Shown: positions 10,057-22,410 of the stretch, one piece after another
How positions within the stretch are numbered: the stretch's first letter is position 1
Layout: each line of letters starts with the position of its first letter
DNA from: Arctopsyche grandis
Taxonomy: Eukaryota > Arthropoda > Insecta > Trichoptera > Hydropsychidae
DNA length: 64,000 nt
NCBI RefSeq assembly: GCF_051622035.1
Contig: NC_135365.1
Span: 24,614,001-24,678,000 of the forward strand
Reading direction: 5' to 3'
Position numbers and translations under genes: made by a program
Notes under the pieces: model-generated
The model's input: the letters and a program-made list of their open reading frames with translations, nothing else
Database searches by the model: none
Told to the model about the DNA's origin: nothing

Positions 10057-13000
10057 ATGGAATTCAGAAGATGTATCCAAAAACTTTTAAAGGCCGACTC
10101 GTTATTAGATATTTTGACACTAATTATATTTTACGGGAAATATAGTGGATTCGCCCCTTTCAATTTCGTTATAAAGTATCCAAACTCAGAAATCAAACTA
10201 CACATAGCTGCATTCATCGTGATGTTCATACTTGGAAATGTTTATTTGTTTTGTTTGGCGTTTATTTTCATTACTGACGAAATGGTATTGTCTGCAAAAA
10301 ACTACTCTATGATTCTTCAAATTAGCGACTATACTCGCACCTACATCAGCTCCGTTCTCATGCTCTTAATTGGTATATCGTTCCCCTATAAATATAAAAC
10401 ATATGCTAAAATTTTCGATCTATTCATCGGTGCTGATTTAACATTGAAAAATTTCCGTAAGAAGATACTATGGAGAAATTTAAAATTGAATATTATACTA
10501 TCCATTCTTTCACAGAATGCGTTTAGCTTCGGGAATATTTTTATTCACATTTATTTAACTAGATCAATGAAAGATTCACCCAGCTATCCTATGATGCTGG
10601 TCACTTACATGCCTGGACTTGTATTCTCGTTGCTCCTGTTGATTTTTTGCATTCTAAATAATATGTGTATTTTATATCTGAATGCAATTTACGATATTAT
10701 AACAACACTTTCCCAAAAACGACTCGAGTGTAACATCGACTTTTCAATACTACCGGTGAAATATGCATTGAAAAACCGCATCCCACGTTTCAATCCGAAT
10801 AAATCTGAGATGTCTGATGTGCAGAAAATACACGAGCTCTGGAAAATATACGATTTTATCTGCGATGCCTCCGATGAAATAAATACTTTGTTTTCATTTA
10901 AACTGTTGATCATATTCACAGGCTCATTCATAGCTATTGTTTTCAATTTATTCCATGCTGTGATGTCACTGGCCGAGTTGAGGGGTGAACAGGCCTGGTT
11001 CAATACTATTTTGTTGGTGATGTCTTTGCACCATACTACTGTTTATTTGGTTGTGGTGACAATACCAATTGTAATGTGTGACAAGTGTAAACAAGCTGTA
11101 ATAACTTTAAAGTTTTCTCACATACATATATCAACCTGAATTATGTTTGGTTTGATTTATTAAATTTTACATTTTCAGGCTAAAAATGTGGCCGTATTAG
11201 TAAATCAATTAATGGTACTCGAACAAGATGTTATGTTGTCAACTAAAGTAAGTCGAGTATCTATTATCATAATATTTCATCAGCCCATTCGAATTTATTA
11301 TTGAAATATTGTACATTTTAACATTAAAATCATGTATATAATATCGCTATTCTGTGTGTATGTGTGTCTGTGTAAGATAACGCTCGCCGTACTATAATAG
11401 TCGTTTCGATTCCACATACATATGCACATCACAGCTAAAACAATGCCAACAAAACGTACGAATAGAATAATGAAAGAAAAAAACTTCTATATATACTGTT
11501 TGCTACCAATGTTTCCTCTAGGCTAATAGACGGCGCTAAGTCTTTGAGCATTTACCGCCATACATATATTAAAAAAAAAATTAATTCATTAATTTTCTAT
11601 TGGTGTTTTATACTTTTATATGTGGGTAGGTAGGCAGTTTTTACCATTTTTTTTCATATTAAACAATCTAATATATACTTTGTATGTATGTATCCTTCGA
11701 TCGTTCGTTCGTAGATCCGTGACGTCATCGAACAAAAGATTCGATTTTTTTTTTCGATTCATAGGCGCCGATTCGATTTTGGGGACGCAAATGCCCTAGA
11801 CGGCAAATGCTCAGGGGGGCGCAGAGGGCGTAGCCCTAGACGGCAAATGCTCAGGGAGGCGCAGAAGGCGTAACCCTAGACGGCAAATGCTCATGGGGGC
11901 GCAGAGGGCGTAGCCCTAGACGGTAAATGCTCAGGGGGGGCGCAGAGGGCATAGCCCTAGACGGCAAATGCTCAGGGGGCGCAGAGGGCGTAGCCCTAGA
12001 CGGCAAATGCTCAGGTGGGTGCAGAGGGCGTAGCCCTAGACGGGCTACTACGGGCTATTTTTATATATACATTTTTTTAATAAAATGTTTACTTTTAGAT
12101 TAGTCATGTTTAAGCGGTTTATATTACAAATACCGAGTGAAGCCGGGTAATACAGCTAGTTTAATATAAATATTAAATTAAATATATTTAAAAGGTATTT
12201 GAAAAAAATTCGACCGCGCGCGGATCGAACACAAGACCAACACATTTCTTTTAATTGTTTTTTATTTTTATTTAATAACTTAATATACATATAACACTAG
12301 AAGTAAAATAACCGTGAATTTATAAAGTTGATAGATGTTGAATTTATACCAGCGGTTTCCAAACTTTATGCTACTACGCCTCCCTAAAAAAAATTTTTTT
12401 TTCCGCGCCTCCCTACCTTTTATTTTTAATAGATATAATAATATAGACCCGTTTTAAATAATAAACCTTTATTTAAAAAAAAATACTGAACACTACAATA
12501 GACAGAATAATAAAAAGTTTTTGCTATAACATAAATTTATACGAACACGTATATTTATTTTTATATTAAATTACTAATTAAACTACATCTAACACATCAA
12601 AATTTAATGTGAAGGATGTTGTTGTTTATTGGCACAAAGCTTATCAAATCTTGGGGGCAATATGGAGAGTGCCACTCGTAACTCCTTTTCGGATATTAAC
12701 CTGGCTCGATATTTGGTTTTCATTGCAGCTAGTGCCGAAAAGCCCGTTTCGCTTAAATAAGACGTTACAAACGGTAGAAGCACTTGCATTGCTTTGCAAT
12801 ACAAAGATTCATACTCTCCACTAAGGTTCATCCAAAATTTAATTATGGTTTCGTTTTGAAACTTTTGTTTTAGTGAGCTATCGCATAATAATTCTATCAA
12901 TTTTTATTTTTCGATGGTTGTCAGCTCGAATTCGTCTTCTTCATTGTAGTTAAATGGAATCTGTATCCACAAAAACTTTGAGAAATCAAGGTCTTTGAAA

Positions 13001-14093
13001 TAATTGGAAAAATGCAGCACTAAACCATCCAAGTGGTCAATAAAACGATTTTTACCTTCTTTAATATTGGCTGTGGCCCAGAAATCTTTAGAAAGTGAAA
13101 GCATATCTAACTCATTCTTTGTAAATTTGATTTCCATAACTTTAACTTTTTAATGAAAGCTTTTACTTTGACTTTTTGAACAAGTGGATGTATTTGTGAT
13201 CCCTGCATTGATTTATTTAAACCGCTCAATTTTCCAAAAATTTCAACCAAATAGGCAAGATTAACAATAAAATTATCGTTCGTCCACAAATGTGCCTCTT
13301 CATGTTGGTTTTCTTCTTGAAGGGTTGCTAATTAAATGTGTATATAAAAATTAAAGAAAAATAAAAATAAACATTCATGCATTGAATTTTTTCTGTTAAG
13401 CTACGATATGAAGTTTTATTTATTTGTAGATATTATGGTATGAAAATTATTTTTTTATTAAAAAGTTTTGGCGCCTCCTCTGGCAATAGCCCGCGCCTCC
13501 CCAGGGAGGCGCGCCTCCCAGTTTGGAAACCGCTGATTTATACAGTACATTTTGTTTCGGATATAAAATATAAATGCTACTTTTGGCCTTTAGTATGAAT
13601 ATAATTTTATTATTTTGAAATTATTTAATAATAACCTATTTATATTAATGTTTTGTATACTTCATCTTATTCTAATTACAGTTGCACAGTTTATCAATGT
13701 ATATGGTTCACAGAATGCCAAATTATTCAGCTTCCGGATTCTGTGCTGTAGACAATTCTTTCATATTTACAGTAAGTAATACATGGGCTTTGCGTGGATG
13801 CTTTTCAAATAACAACAGACCGCTCTATTAGTGTTCGAAGCTAGAGAGCAAAAAAATGGTTTTTCTAATAAATTAACAATAGTGAAACATATTTCGGCAA
13901 AAAGCATCCACTCAACGTCATATATATTTATTAATTATTTATATAACAATTATCAATGTTTTGTTTTTATATTTCATTTTAGATTATCGGAGCTACGACG
14001 ACTTATATAGTAATATTAATTCAATTCGCTGTAATAAATTTCGATCCACAAGATTTAAATCTCCTAGTTTTTGATAATAGCACTCAAATATAA
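10057..14093 (+). CDS. Gr: Gustatory receptor Gr-3 (type B), 4 exons
   Basis: Type-B taste receptor. Exons: 10057-11097, 11179-11247, 13682-13771 and 13983-14093, giving 436 residues. I chose ATG 10057 (MEFRRCIQKLLKADS) because it aligns with the starts of Gr-4 and Gr-5; the frame upstream has no ATG with that match. Exon 1 has six hydrophobic segments and the conserved block VQKIHELWKIYDFICDA, where the W-K-I-Y-D motif precedes the fifth segment. Exon 2 begins AKNVAVLVNQLM. Exon 4 carries TTYIVILIQF followed by an 18-residue acidic tail typical of type B. Intron 2 (11248-13681) is 2.4 kb and consists largely of Helitron and hAT insertions. Confidence 0.9.
11670..12161 (+). mobile_element. 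Helitron-type element (family HB) carrying a minisatellite
   Basis: The right end reads ccgagtgaagccgggtaata followed by cagCTAGT (to 12161), a Helitron-like 3' terminus with no target duplication. It interrupts family HA, whose halves resume on each side. The interior holds about six 40-bp tandem units. Confidence 0.55.
11794..12048 (+). repeat. Minisatellite, about 6 x 40 bp
   Basis: GC-rich units of ccctagacggcaaatgctca plus gg(g)ggcgcagagggcgtag, repeated about six times with small length changes in the G run. It is embedded in the HB Helitron and disrupts nothing coding. Confidence 0.85.
12350..13535 (-). mobile_element. hAT transposon relic with transposase remnants, in Gr-3 intron 2
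   Basis: TIRs CAGCGGTTTCCAAACTTTAT and CAGTTTGGAAACCGCTG with an exact 8-bp target duplication atttatac (12342-12349 and 13536-13543). On the - strand, pieces at 13107-13289, 12904-13137 and 12604-12900 give a broken ZBED5-like transposase. The last piece contains FVTSYLSETGFSALAAMKTK and ends LPPRFDKLC, the hAT dimerisation domain. Stops and frame changes separate the pieces, so it is not autonomous. Confidence 0.85.
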
Positions 14094-14289
14094 TTTCCGA
14101 TATTGTATCACATTTTTTAAGTATATCTAATTTTAGTAATTTAATAGTTTATTTTTCTAAAATATTATTTTTACCAAAAATATTGAATTTTGCATTAATT
14201 TTACTGTCAAAATACATACATATGTATATTCCCAATTAAAATTATAAATTAAAGTTGCAATACATTAAAATTTTTGTTTTAATAATTTA

Positions 14290-14768
14290 TTTCATCTTTA
14301 ATTTATACCAGGAAGGCCTAACAGGTAACGCCATTGCGCCTTCCTGGCCAGAATCATTTTACATTTGATATAAATATTATTAGTATCACACAAAGTACAT
14401 AAAAACATATCAGTTAATATCCACAGAGACATCTATGGTCAAATTTGTAAATTTGCAGCATTTTAAACAATTCAGCGAAATTCACAAAATACATATCAAT
14501 TAAAATCCACAGAAATTTTTGGTCAAATTTGTAATTTTGAAATTTGACATTCGAGATTGCTGAAAACTCGAGATTTTGCGAGAAAATGGATAAGGTTGCC
14601 AATTTGTTGGAACCGTCTCAATGAAGATTAAATAAATTGGCAAACTCTGATAGGAAACGATCGATTTGGAGTCACAAATCCAAGGTCTGGCCAGCTGAAA
14701 CCATTGGGATTTGAACCCGTGACTACTCTGTTCAAAGCATTATGTGCTAACCACTAGTCTATTCTGTT
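14290..14768 (-). repeat. tRNA-derived SINE copy
   Basis: The full pattern is visible on the - strand: head near 14768, B-box-like gggttcaaatcccaatgg, body with gatcgtttcctatcagag, and the 3' hairpin tail ccaggaaggc / gccttcctgg (about 14310-14350), then an AT-rich end. Confidence 0.75.
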
Positions 14769-15014
14769 GGTAAATATAAATTTTATATTTACTATATTTC
14801 GACGCTTATGCAACAATTCGCAACAACTTATGTATGTATGTATATTTTTGGCAGATCCATTATCCGTATAATTGATATCATTTTAGCTGTAAAACGAAAC
14901 CATTAGTAATTGCTTGAAATATCATAATTTAATTATATAATTTCATTGTTTCATTTGAATCAATAATTTGTATTAGAACAGCTATTGTAGTTGATATAAG
15001 AACAACAAACCACA

Positions 15015-16520
15015 ATGGAACTCCGAAGACGGATCCAACATTTTTTAAATGCCAACTCACTGTTTGATGTCATTATAACGATCATATTTTTCGGGAAAAT
15101 GAGTGGATTAATTCCTTTCAATTTTAATATAAAATATCCGAACTCTGGAATGAAACTACATATACCTGCACTCATCCAAATATTCACGTTTGCAGTCGTT
15201 TACTTGTTTTCTATAATATCCATATTGATTACTGGCGAAGTGGTCTTATCGGCTAAAAATTACTCTACCATCCTTAAAATCAGTGATTATATCCGTATCT
15301 ACATTAGTTCTGTGCTCATGTTCTGTCTTGCAATATCATTCCTATATAAGAATAAATCTTATGCTAAAATTTTCGATCTATTCATCGGCGCCGATTTAAT
15401 ATTGAAACGAATCAACAACAAAATATGTTGTAAAAATTTAAAATTTAACATTATAGTAACTGTTTTGTTACAGCATGTATTTCATTTCGGAAATATTACA
15501 TTTCACATACTTCTGACTAGTGCGTGCAACGTTACTCTTAGCATTCCCATGATTCTGGTGACTTACTTTCCTGCACTGACGTTTTCAATGTTTCTGTTTT
15601 TATTTTGTGTTTTAAATCATGTGTGTATTCTGTATCTAAATAAAATTTACGATATTCTATCTACACTTTCACAAAAACGAGTCAAAAATGAAGTTCAAAT
15701 ATACAATCAGAGTAAGTTTGAAAAAATGTTTGATGTGCATACGATACACAAGCTCTGGAAAATATACGATATTATCTGTGATGCCTCCAATATAATAAAT
15801 GACTTGTTTTCGTTTAAACTGTTGATCATATTCACCGGTTCGTTTATAGCTATCGTTTTCAATTTATTCCACGCCATGATGTCTCTAACCGAGTTTGATG
15901 GTAAATTCAACTCATTCAATACTATATTGCTGGTGATGGCTTTGCATCATACTATTTCTTATATGATTGTAGTGACAATACCAATAGTAATGTGTGATAA
16001 ATGTAAACAAGCTGTAAGCATTTTTAATTTTTCTAACATGTACCAACTGATATTCAAAAAAAAAAATTGTTTAATGTTTCACATTTTCAGGCTAAAAAAG
16101 TAGTAGTGTTAGTAAATCAAATAATGTTACTCGAGTCAGATGTTATGTTATCAACAAAAGTAAATTATATACATTATACATACATATATTATTTTATTTT
16201 TAATATTTGAACATTGTATATGTGCATTATTCTCATTTATAGTTGCACAGATTCTCAATGTATATGGTTCATAGAATACCAAATTATTCAGCTTCAGAAT
16301 TATTTGCTGTAGATCATTCATTGCTATTTACAGTAAGTAAGACAGGATTGTATGGCGTAGTGATCAATTATAATAATTTAAAATGTAATATTTTTGTATT
16401 TTATTTTAGATAATCGGTGCAACGACAACTTACATAGTAATATTAATACAATTTTCTGTAGTGAATTTTGATTCTCAAGATTTAAACTTTATTCTTACCG
16501 ATAACAATACTCAATCATAA
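15015..16520 (+). CDS. Gr: Gustatory receptor Gr-4 (type B), 4 exons
   Basis: Intact compact type-B taste receptor. Exons: 15015-16013, 16091-16159, 16243-16332 and 16410-16520, giving 422 residues. Exon 1 starts MELRRRIQHFLNANSLFDV and carries TIHKLWKIYDIICDA before the fifth hydrophobic segment. It is about 14 codons shorter than Gr-3, because the variable loop after SQKRVK is reduced. Exon 2 reads AKKVVVLVNQIMLLESDVML. Exon 3 has FSMYMVHRIPNYSASELF, with SASE where others have SASG. Exon 4 contains ATTTYIVILIQF and a tail ending NNTQS. Introns are 77-83 bp. It is most like Gr-3 and Gr-5 and probably arose with them by tandem duplication. Confidence 0.9.
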
Positions 16521-16641
16521 ATTTTGTTATTGTATTTAAGAAATAAATGAAATGTTATTAATGAGACTAGTTTATTTTTCTGAAGCAGCGATACACAACT
16601 TGATTTTGCCGAAAAACATTCCTAATGATTGCATATCATAT

Positions 16642-16966
16642 TGTAACGTAGAGATTAATAGAGTGGCGCTCATGGACCGATGGTTTACTAGCGCCGATTA
16701 CCTGATCTCACTTTCGCGACAAAATTGCTTCGGCGTATAGAGGATTCGTATATAACGGCCAATAGGATCCCGCGACTCATCGACCAATAGGATCTCGCGA
16801 ATATCTGTGAACGAAGAGGGCCCGGAGAGTATAAATATTGAGCGCTTTCGAACTGTAGGGCATTCGGAGCTGGAGAGCCGACGAGTGCGGACCAATAAAC
16901 AACTTCCACAACACTACTGCGTCTTTCTCTCCGATCCTGGAAACCTGTCTTCACGTCCACGCAACA
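16642..16966 (+). mobile_element. Solo LTR (Ty3/gypsy-like)
   Basis: A 325-bp segment bounded by TG (tgtaacgtag) and CA (cacgcaaca) with a 4-bp target duplication atat (16638-16641 and 16967-16970). A TATA box (tataaata, about 16830) and a polyadenylation signal (aataaa, 16894) are placed as in an LTR. No internal retrotransposon genes flank it, so it is a solo LTR left by recombination. Confidence 0.7.
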
Positions 16967-17003
16967 ATATACATATGTATGTGTATGAATGCAGTACAGC
17001 AAT

Positions 17004-17598
17004 TGTAGAGATACAAAGTATCTCCAATTTTACAGTTACGCACCCAGATGTGTGAACCTAAGCACACGACCCTTACCGGAAAGAAGCGGTAAATGCGTGA
17101 AACCATCCGGAACCCGTGAGCAAATATAAAATGCAGCCACACGACGACCTCTAAAAGTTGACCCAAAACGTAGCCTTAATGACCCTTTGGACATGCGTCA
17201 ATTCATCTGGAGTTCGAGAATGCACCCAGTTCAAGGAATCCATATATTCCCTCATCGAACTAAAGCCGCAATTATGTAAGTACTTCCAGATGTTTACCCC
17301 CATCACACCGATGTAATGCACCCTTCTGAATTCCTGGGAACTCGACCAGGGACCATGAGCGAACCCAAGATGCAGCCACAACTCGACCTTTAGGCAATGA
17401 TGTTTTCGACTGCAATATATAAACCCCCAGAACGGATTCAATAGCAGTTCAGTCAGACCTTCCATGGAAGACAAGCAACTAGCCTTCTTCTCTGCGATTA
17501 CACTGTACTAAACACTTGTATTAACTCTACATACAATAAAGTACTCTTTAAATCTCAACCGAGTTTCCATAGGCCGGGAAACGGTCGAAACCTATCAC
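17004..17598 (+). mobile_element. Probable second LTR-like segment
   Basis: It starts tgtagagatac, has a TATA-like atatataaaccc near 17419 and aataaa near 17537, and ends cctatca before ccaatata. G+C is higher than in the flanks. Candidate duplications (gcaat/ccaat) are imperfect, so the ends are approximate. The open frames across it show no known domain. Confidence 0.4.
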
Positions 17599-17599
17599 C

Positions 17600-18328
17600 A
17601 ATATAATATCGATTTGCTAGTAATGTTTCCTCTAGGCAAGTCTCCGAGCATTTAGCGTCATCTATTGAAAATGAATTAATTAGTCTATACCATTTTTTTT
17701 CATATTAAAAAATTTAATATATTTAAAAGGTATTTGAAAAAAACTTGACCGCGTGCAGATCAAACATGGGATCGATAGATTTATTTTAATTTTTTTTTTT
17801 AATAACTTAATATGCCACCACTAGGGTTTCTGATTTTCCGGACTTTTTCAATTCCCGGGACACGGGATGAAGACCGGGATCGTTCCCGGGATTCCCGGGA
17901 TCCCGGGACACATGTAAAAAGATGTTTTTTTTCAATTTACCGAATGACCAAAACCATCGGTAAGGTCAAGTCGAATAAAATAAATAAAAATTACAAGAAA
18001 CGATTTTGGCCAAACGCACAGAACCATTATGCTTTTAAAACTTCCACGTTCGAGGAATGTGCTGTACTTTCTGCTAAACAACAAACCTTTGAGAATATTT
18101 TACGATTCTTTGTGTATTTGATTTATTATTTCCCTTCGTGCAGTCGTGAAAATGTTGTAAATTTTCAAGATTTCTTAAAATCCTATTCCCGGGATTTGAG
18201 ATAAAAATTCCCGGGACACGGGACAACAAAAATTCCGTGAATTCCCGGGAATTTCTATCCCGGGTCGACCCGGGTCAGAAACCCTAGCCACCACCCATGC
18301 GATGATATTTCATCGGTTACGACACTAG
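17600..18328 (+). mobile_element. Helitron-type element (family HA), host of a hAT element
   Basis: It carries the HA landmarks (gtttcctctaggcaagtc, ttaaaaggtatttgaaaa, ttgaccgcgtgcagatcaaa). After the inserted hAT element it ends with the hairpin CGATGATATTTCATCG and gttacgacaCTAG (to 18328), followed by T. The left border is approximate. Confidence 0.65.
17822..18286. mobile_element. Non-autonomous hAT element with cccgggaa-rich ends, copy 1
   Basis: TIRs TAGGGTTTCTGA and TCAGAAACCCTA with an exact 8-bp target duplication gccaccac (17814-17821 and 18287-18294). Subterminal regions are packed with attcccgggatcccggg-type palindromes. A second copy lies at 24866-25397. The open frame 17812-18204 is element sequence, not a gene. 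Confidence 0.9.
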
Positions 18329-18799
18329 TTATGTTAATAAAAAAAATATATCTTATGTGCGTTCAATGGGAAGAAAAATCTTGATTTAAATATTTCATTA
18401 GTATATCAGTATTTATAGAGATCACTATTAGAATACGAACAGTTTGTACAGCAATTATTGCCATAATTGGTAACTAAGTAATAAATAATTGGTAAATTAA
18501 GTCTTTTTTTTATGAATTTATTTTTCGGTAAATATCAGAATAGAATGTCGACTTGTTATGTATATATGCTATTAAACTGAGCTATTTCAATAAACTACTC
18601 GATGCTTAAACCCAGTATATTTTACATTGAATTAAATTGAAGTCCAATTGTGTGTATTAGTGTAATTATATATTTTTTCATGTTGAAAGCATTAGTAATC
18701 GCTTAAAAACTATAATTGAATTATATCGGAAATAATTGTTTGTATTAGAGAACGTCAGGCATTCGATTTTTTCAGTACTGAAAAGTACATCAAACCACA
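18329..18799. other. Intergenic spacer upstream of Gr-5
   Basis: AT-rich spacer with no recognisable gene or repeat. The last 150 bp (ttgtttgtattagagaac and nearby) resemble the region upstream of Gr-4. Confidence 0.4.
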
Positions 18800-20958
18800 A
18801 TGAAATTTCGAAAAAGTATCCAGATTTTTTTAAAGTCAGACTCTCTCTTAGATATTCTATCAGTGATCATATATTTGGGTCAGTCTGCTGGATTTATTCC
18901 TTTTAACTTTTATTTAAACTATCCACACTCAAAAATGACACTCAACATACCTGCAGTGATCAAGATATTCATTCTTTCGATCGGTTATATGTTTTGTACA
19001 CTTTTTGTTTTGATCACTTCTGAAATGGCCTTATCGGCTCAAAATTGGACTCTGGTTCATCAAGTCAGCGACTATGCTCGTATCTACATCAGCTCCATTA
19101 TCATGACGTTCCTCGGAATTTCCTCCTTCTATAAAAATAAATCATATGTCAAAATTTTTGATCTATTCATCGGTGCTGATTTATCATTAAAAAACATCGG
19201 CAAGAAAATGCATTGGAGAAATTTAAAATTGAACATCATATTGGCCATTTTTTTTCAGAACGTATTTAGTATTGGGAATATTTTCATCCATGCATATCTG
19301 ACTAGCTCTTGGAACGTTATTCCCAGTATTCCCATGATGGTAGTGTCTTACATGCCTGGGCTGATCTTCTCGATGTTACTGATGCTTTATTGCGTTTTAA
19401 ATAATATGTGTATTTTATATTTGAACGCAATTGAAGATATTCTAATAAAACTTTCTGAAAAGAGACTCAAGTACAACTACAACGGCTCCATTTTACTAAT
19501 AAACGGAACAATCAAGAAGCGAGTAAGTCTAAATAATTCTCGAGAAATATCCGAAGTTCAGAAGATACATGAACTCTGGGTCATATATGACATGATATGC
19601 GATGCTTCCGAGAGAATCAATGACTTGTTTTCATTTAAACTGTTGATTATATTCACTGCATCGTTCATAGCTATCGTATTCAATCTATTCCATGCCATGC
19701 TATCACTTACCGAGTTGGATGGTGAGTTCGCTGAGCTAAATAGCATATTGCTAGTGATGGCTTTGCATCACAGTCTTGTTTTTATGATTGTAGTGACAAT
19801 TCCAATATTAACGTGTGAAAAATGTAAACGAACTGTAAGAGTTATTATTTTCTATCAGATATAGCAACCTGAATTATCTTTGTTTTATATAAATGTTTCA
19901 TTTATTACATTTTACATTTTAGGCCAAAAATGTGGCAGTATTAGTAAATCAAATAATGATATTCGAGCAAGATGTTATGTTGTCGACAAAAGTAAGTTGT
20001 TTATTTTATTTTTATTTTATCTTTAATTTATACAAGAATGGCCTAACAGGTAACCCCAATGCTGGCCAGAAACATTGTATTAGTATCAGTATTATACAAA
20101 GTACATAAATACATATCAATTAATATCTACAGAGACATCTTTGGTGTAATTTATAAATTTCCAGTATTTTAAATAATTCGGCGAAATTCGAGATTGCTGA
20201 AAACTCGAGATTTTGCGAAAAAATGGGTAAGGTTGCCATTTTTTTGGAACCGTTTCAATGAAAATCAGATAAATTGGCAAACTCTGATAAGAAACGATCG
20301 ACATGGAGTCACAAATCCAAGGTCTGGCTAGCAGAAACCAGTGGGATTTGAACCCGTGACCACTCTGTTCAAAGCATTATATGCTAACCACTAGTCTATT
20401 CTGCTGGTTTCATTTAGAATCCGAATACCTACAATATTATTATTTAGATACCTAAAGTTTCATTGAAAACAGTTTAGAACTCCAAATGCTGAAACAAACA
20501 TGCTTTTTACAGACGATAAAATAAAGTATGTACGTATTATTTTTGCTACAAAAATTTCAATACAACGTCTGGTCTCAAGTATAAATATAATTTTATGATG
20601 TATTTAGAAATTTTTTAATTAAATATTTATTTATTCATACATATATTTTGGGTAATGTGAATTATTCTGATTTCAGTTGAACAATTTTTCAACGTATATG
20701 GTTCACAGAACACCAACTTATTCAGCTTCGGGATTCTTTGTTATAGATAATTCGTTGTTATTTACAGTCAGTTGCACATAATTATGTACATGGAGCAGCT
20801 ATTATATATAATATTTTACAATATTATGTATTTGTATTTTATTTTAGATTATCGGTGCTACAACGACTTACATAGTAATACTAATACAATTCTCTATTAT
20901 AAAGTTCAATCCAAAAGATTTAAATCTCTTGGTGTCTGATAACAGTACTCAGTCATAA
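18800..20958 (+). CDS. Gr: Gustatory receptor Gr-5 (type B), 4 exons
   Basis: Type-B taste receptor. Exons: 18800-19834, 19923-19991, 20677-20766 and 20848-20958, giving 434 residues. Exon 1 starts MKFRKSIQIFLKSDSLLDIL. It has the conserved VQKIHELWVIYDMICDA block and the FSFKLLIIFTASFIAIVFNL segment, and ends CEKCKRT at a phase-0 donor. Exon 3 reads LNNFSTYMVHRTPTYSASGF and is followed by a gtcagt donor (acceptable GT but weak). Exon 4 carries ATTTYIVILIQF and a type-B tail ending STQS. Intron 2 (19992-20676) is enlarged by a SINE insertion. Nothing breaks the frame. Confidence 0.9.
20015..20408 (-). repeat. tRNA-derived SINE copy in Gr-5 intron 2
   Basis: On the - strand: head at 20408 (ccagcagaatagactagtgg), B-box-like gggttcaaatcccactgg, body gatcgtttcttatcagag, and a degenerate 3' tail with ggcctaacaggtaa at about 20040. 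It closely matches the copy at 14290-14768. Confidence 0.7.
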
Positions 20959-21017
20959 TTTTCTTCATTGTATTAGTAGAATATAAATATTTAATTTCAG
21001 TGATGAGCATATTATAC

Positions 21018-21890
21018 AATGGTGTTGTGCCCGATAAAATATCATCGCATGGGTTATGGCATATCAAGTTATTAAATAAATAAAAATTATAAGAAATATG
21101 TCGGGCCTGTGTTCGATCCGCACGTGGTCGTATTTTTTTCAAATACCTTTTAAATACATTTAATTTTATATGTATATTAACAAAAAAATGGTAAAAATAC
21201 CTACCTACCTACACATAAACAATATAAAACACCAATATAAAAATTAATTAATTAAATAAGTTTTCAATAGATGGCGCTAAATGGGGTTTGGTGCAAACGA
21301 TCGAAAAGCGCCAGACAGATTGAACCACAGATTAACTGGATGGCTGCTTTTAGCGCAATTCTCGACTTCACGAATGAAAAATTGCACATCAGATGACGAG
21401 TAACCTTTCGATGTGCACAGATGCAATTATTAAAATGGTAATTATTAAAATTGAGTTGGGTCTTTCTGGCGAGTTTTTAATAATTTAATAAGGAAAAATT
21501 CGGAATTAAAGTATCAAAAGCACAGAACCTATACAGGGTAGGTATGTCGGGACTTCGGGTAGATTTCGCTTAGTGAAAGTGCGAGCAGTGCGCACGCATA
21601 AGGTACACGTGTCGTTAATCTGTGGTTCAGTCTGTCTGGCGCTTTTCGATCGTTTGCACCGCATCGCGCTAAATGATTAGAGACTTATTTCCCTAGAGGA
21701 AACATTGGTAGCAAACAGTAGAAGTTTTTTGTTGATCTGTTATTATATTCGTACGTTTTGTTGGCAGTATTTTGACTGTGACGTACATAAGTCGAATCGA
21801 AACGACTATTATAGTATGGCGAGCGTTATCTTACACAGATACACAGACACACAGAATAGCGCTATTATACGTACATATGCATATGAACCT
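21018..21890 (-). mobile_element. Helitron-type element (family HA), inverted, host of a foldback element
   Basis: On the - strand the 3' end near 21018 has ccatgcgatgatattttatc with gggcacaaca. Going upward come the HA landmarks gaccacgtgcggatcgaac and aaaggtatttgaaaaa. After the foldback insertion (21284-21665) the 5' part resumes with cctctagggaaataagtc and, to about 21890, sequence matching 11345-11520. Confidence 0.6.
21284..21665. mobile_element. Foldback element family II, copy 1
   Basis: Inverted arms: ggggtttggtgcaaacgatc with gaaaagcgccagacagattg at the left, and the complement at the right, ending gcaccgcatc. An exact 9-bp target duplication gcgctaaat flanks it (21275-21283 and 21666-21674). 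It sits inside the HA Helitron. A relative is at 33099-33491. Confidence 0.85.
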
Positions 21891-21989
21891 TTAGCGGAGG
21901 TATACAACCTATTAACGAAAATGCCAATACAATTTTGTATAATTGTCATCAATTAGATAAAAACATAATATTCTTACGTATACTAAAAT

Positions 21990-22410
21990 AAGAGGTTAGT
22001 AAAGAGCAGCCGGTTAAGTGCAATCGGATTAAGCCGAGGCGCATCCCAGACACTGTGTGACCATTATAATTGGTTTCAAGGATTATCTACAGGCTTAAGT
22101 GCAAGTCGGCTAAACAATGAATGCGGCGATAGCGGTACTCGGTCGCATTCCTATGGAGTTCTCAGAAGTGACCCATACCGTGGGTCTGAGTGTCGTGGGA
22201 ATACATATCCTAGTACGTGATCATAACAATAGGTAAACAAATCGGAAGTCGAAGATGTCCTGAGAGACCAATCCCTTATAAGGCGATACTTAGGCGATAT
22301 CAAGACATTCTGGACTGAGCACTGTGTGTGTATCTCCTTAATCATCAATAAATGCTGTGACACGATTTTGGCCTTTAACTTGGATCCTCCACCCACCCCT
22401 ACGCAACAAT
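21990..22410 (+). mobile_element. Possible LTR-like segment
   Basis: Higher G+C than its surroundings, with an aataaa signal (about 22345) and an end ctacgcaaca followed by atat, the same terminal pattern as the solo LTR at 16642-16966. The 5' border and a target duplication could not be placed, so this is tentative. Confidence 0.35.

Larger units (their letters stand above)
11330..12297 (+). mobile_element. Helitron-type element (family HA) interrupted by a second Helitron
   Basis: Left part about 11330-11665 (landmarks ataacgctcgccgtactata, atagtcgtttcgattc, atatactgtttgctacca). Right part 12162-12297 (aaaggtatttgaaaaaaatt, then gaccgcgcgcggatcgaac). It ends near aacactag at 12297, with the usual terminal hairpin lost. 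Other copies of the same landmarks lie at 17600, 21018, 36590, 42724 and 49392. Family HB is inserted between the two parts. Confidence 0.6.

Noticed and set aside
11794-12048. CRISPR-like regular array
   Set aside because: The units are contiguous tandem repeats without unique spacers, inside a eukaryotic Helitron.
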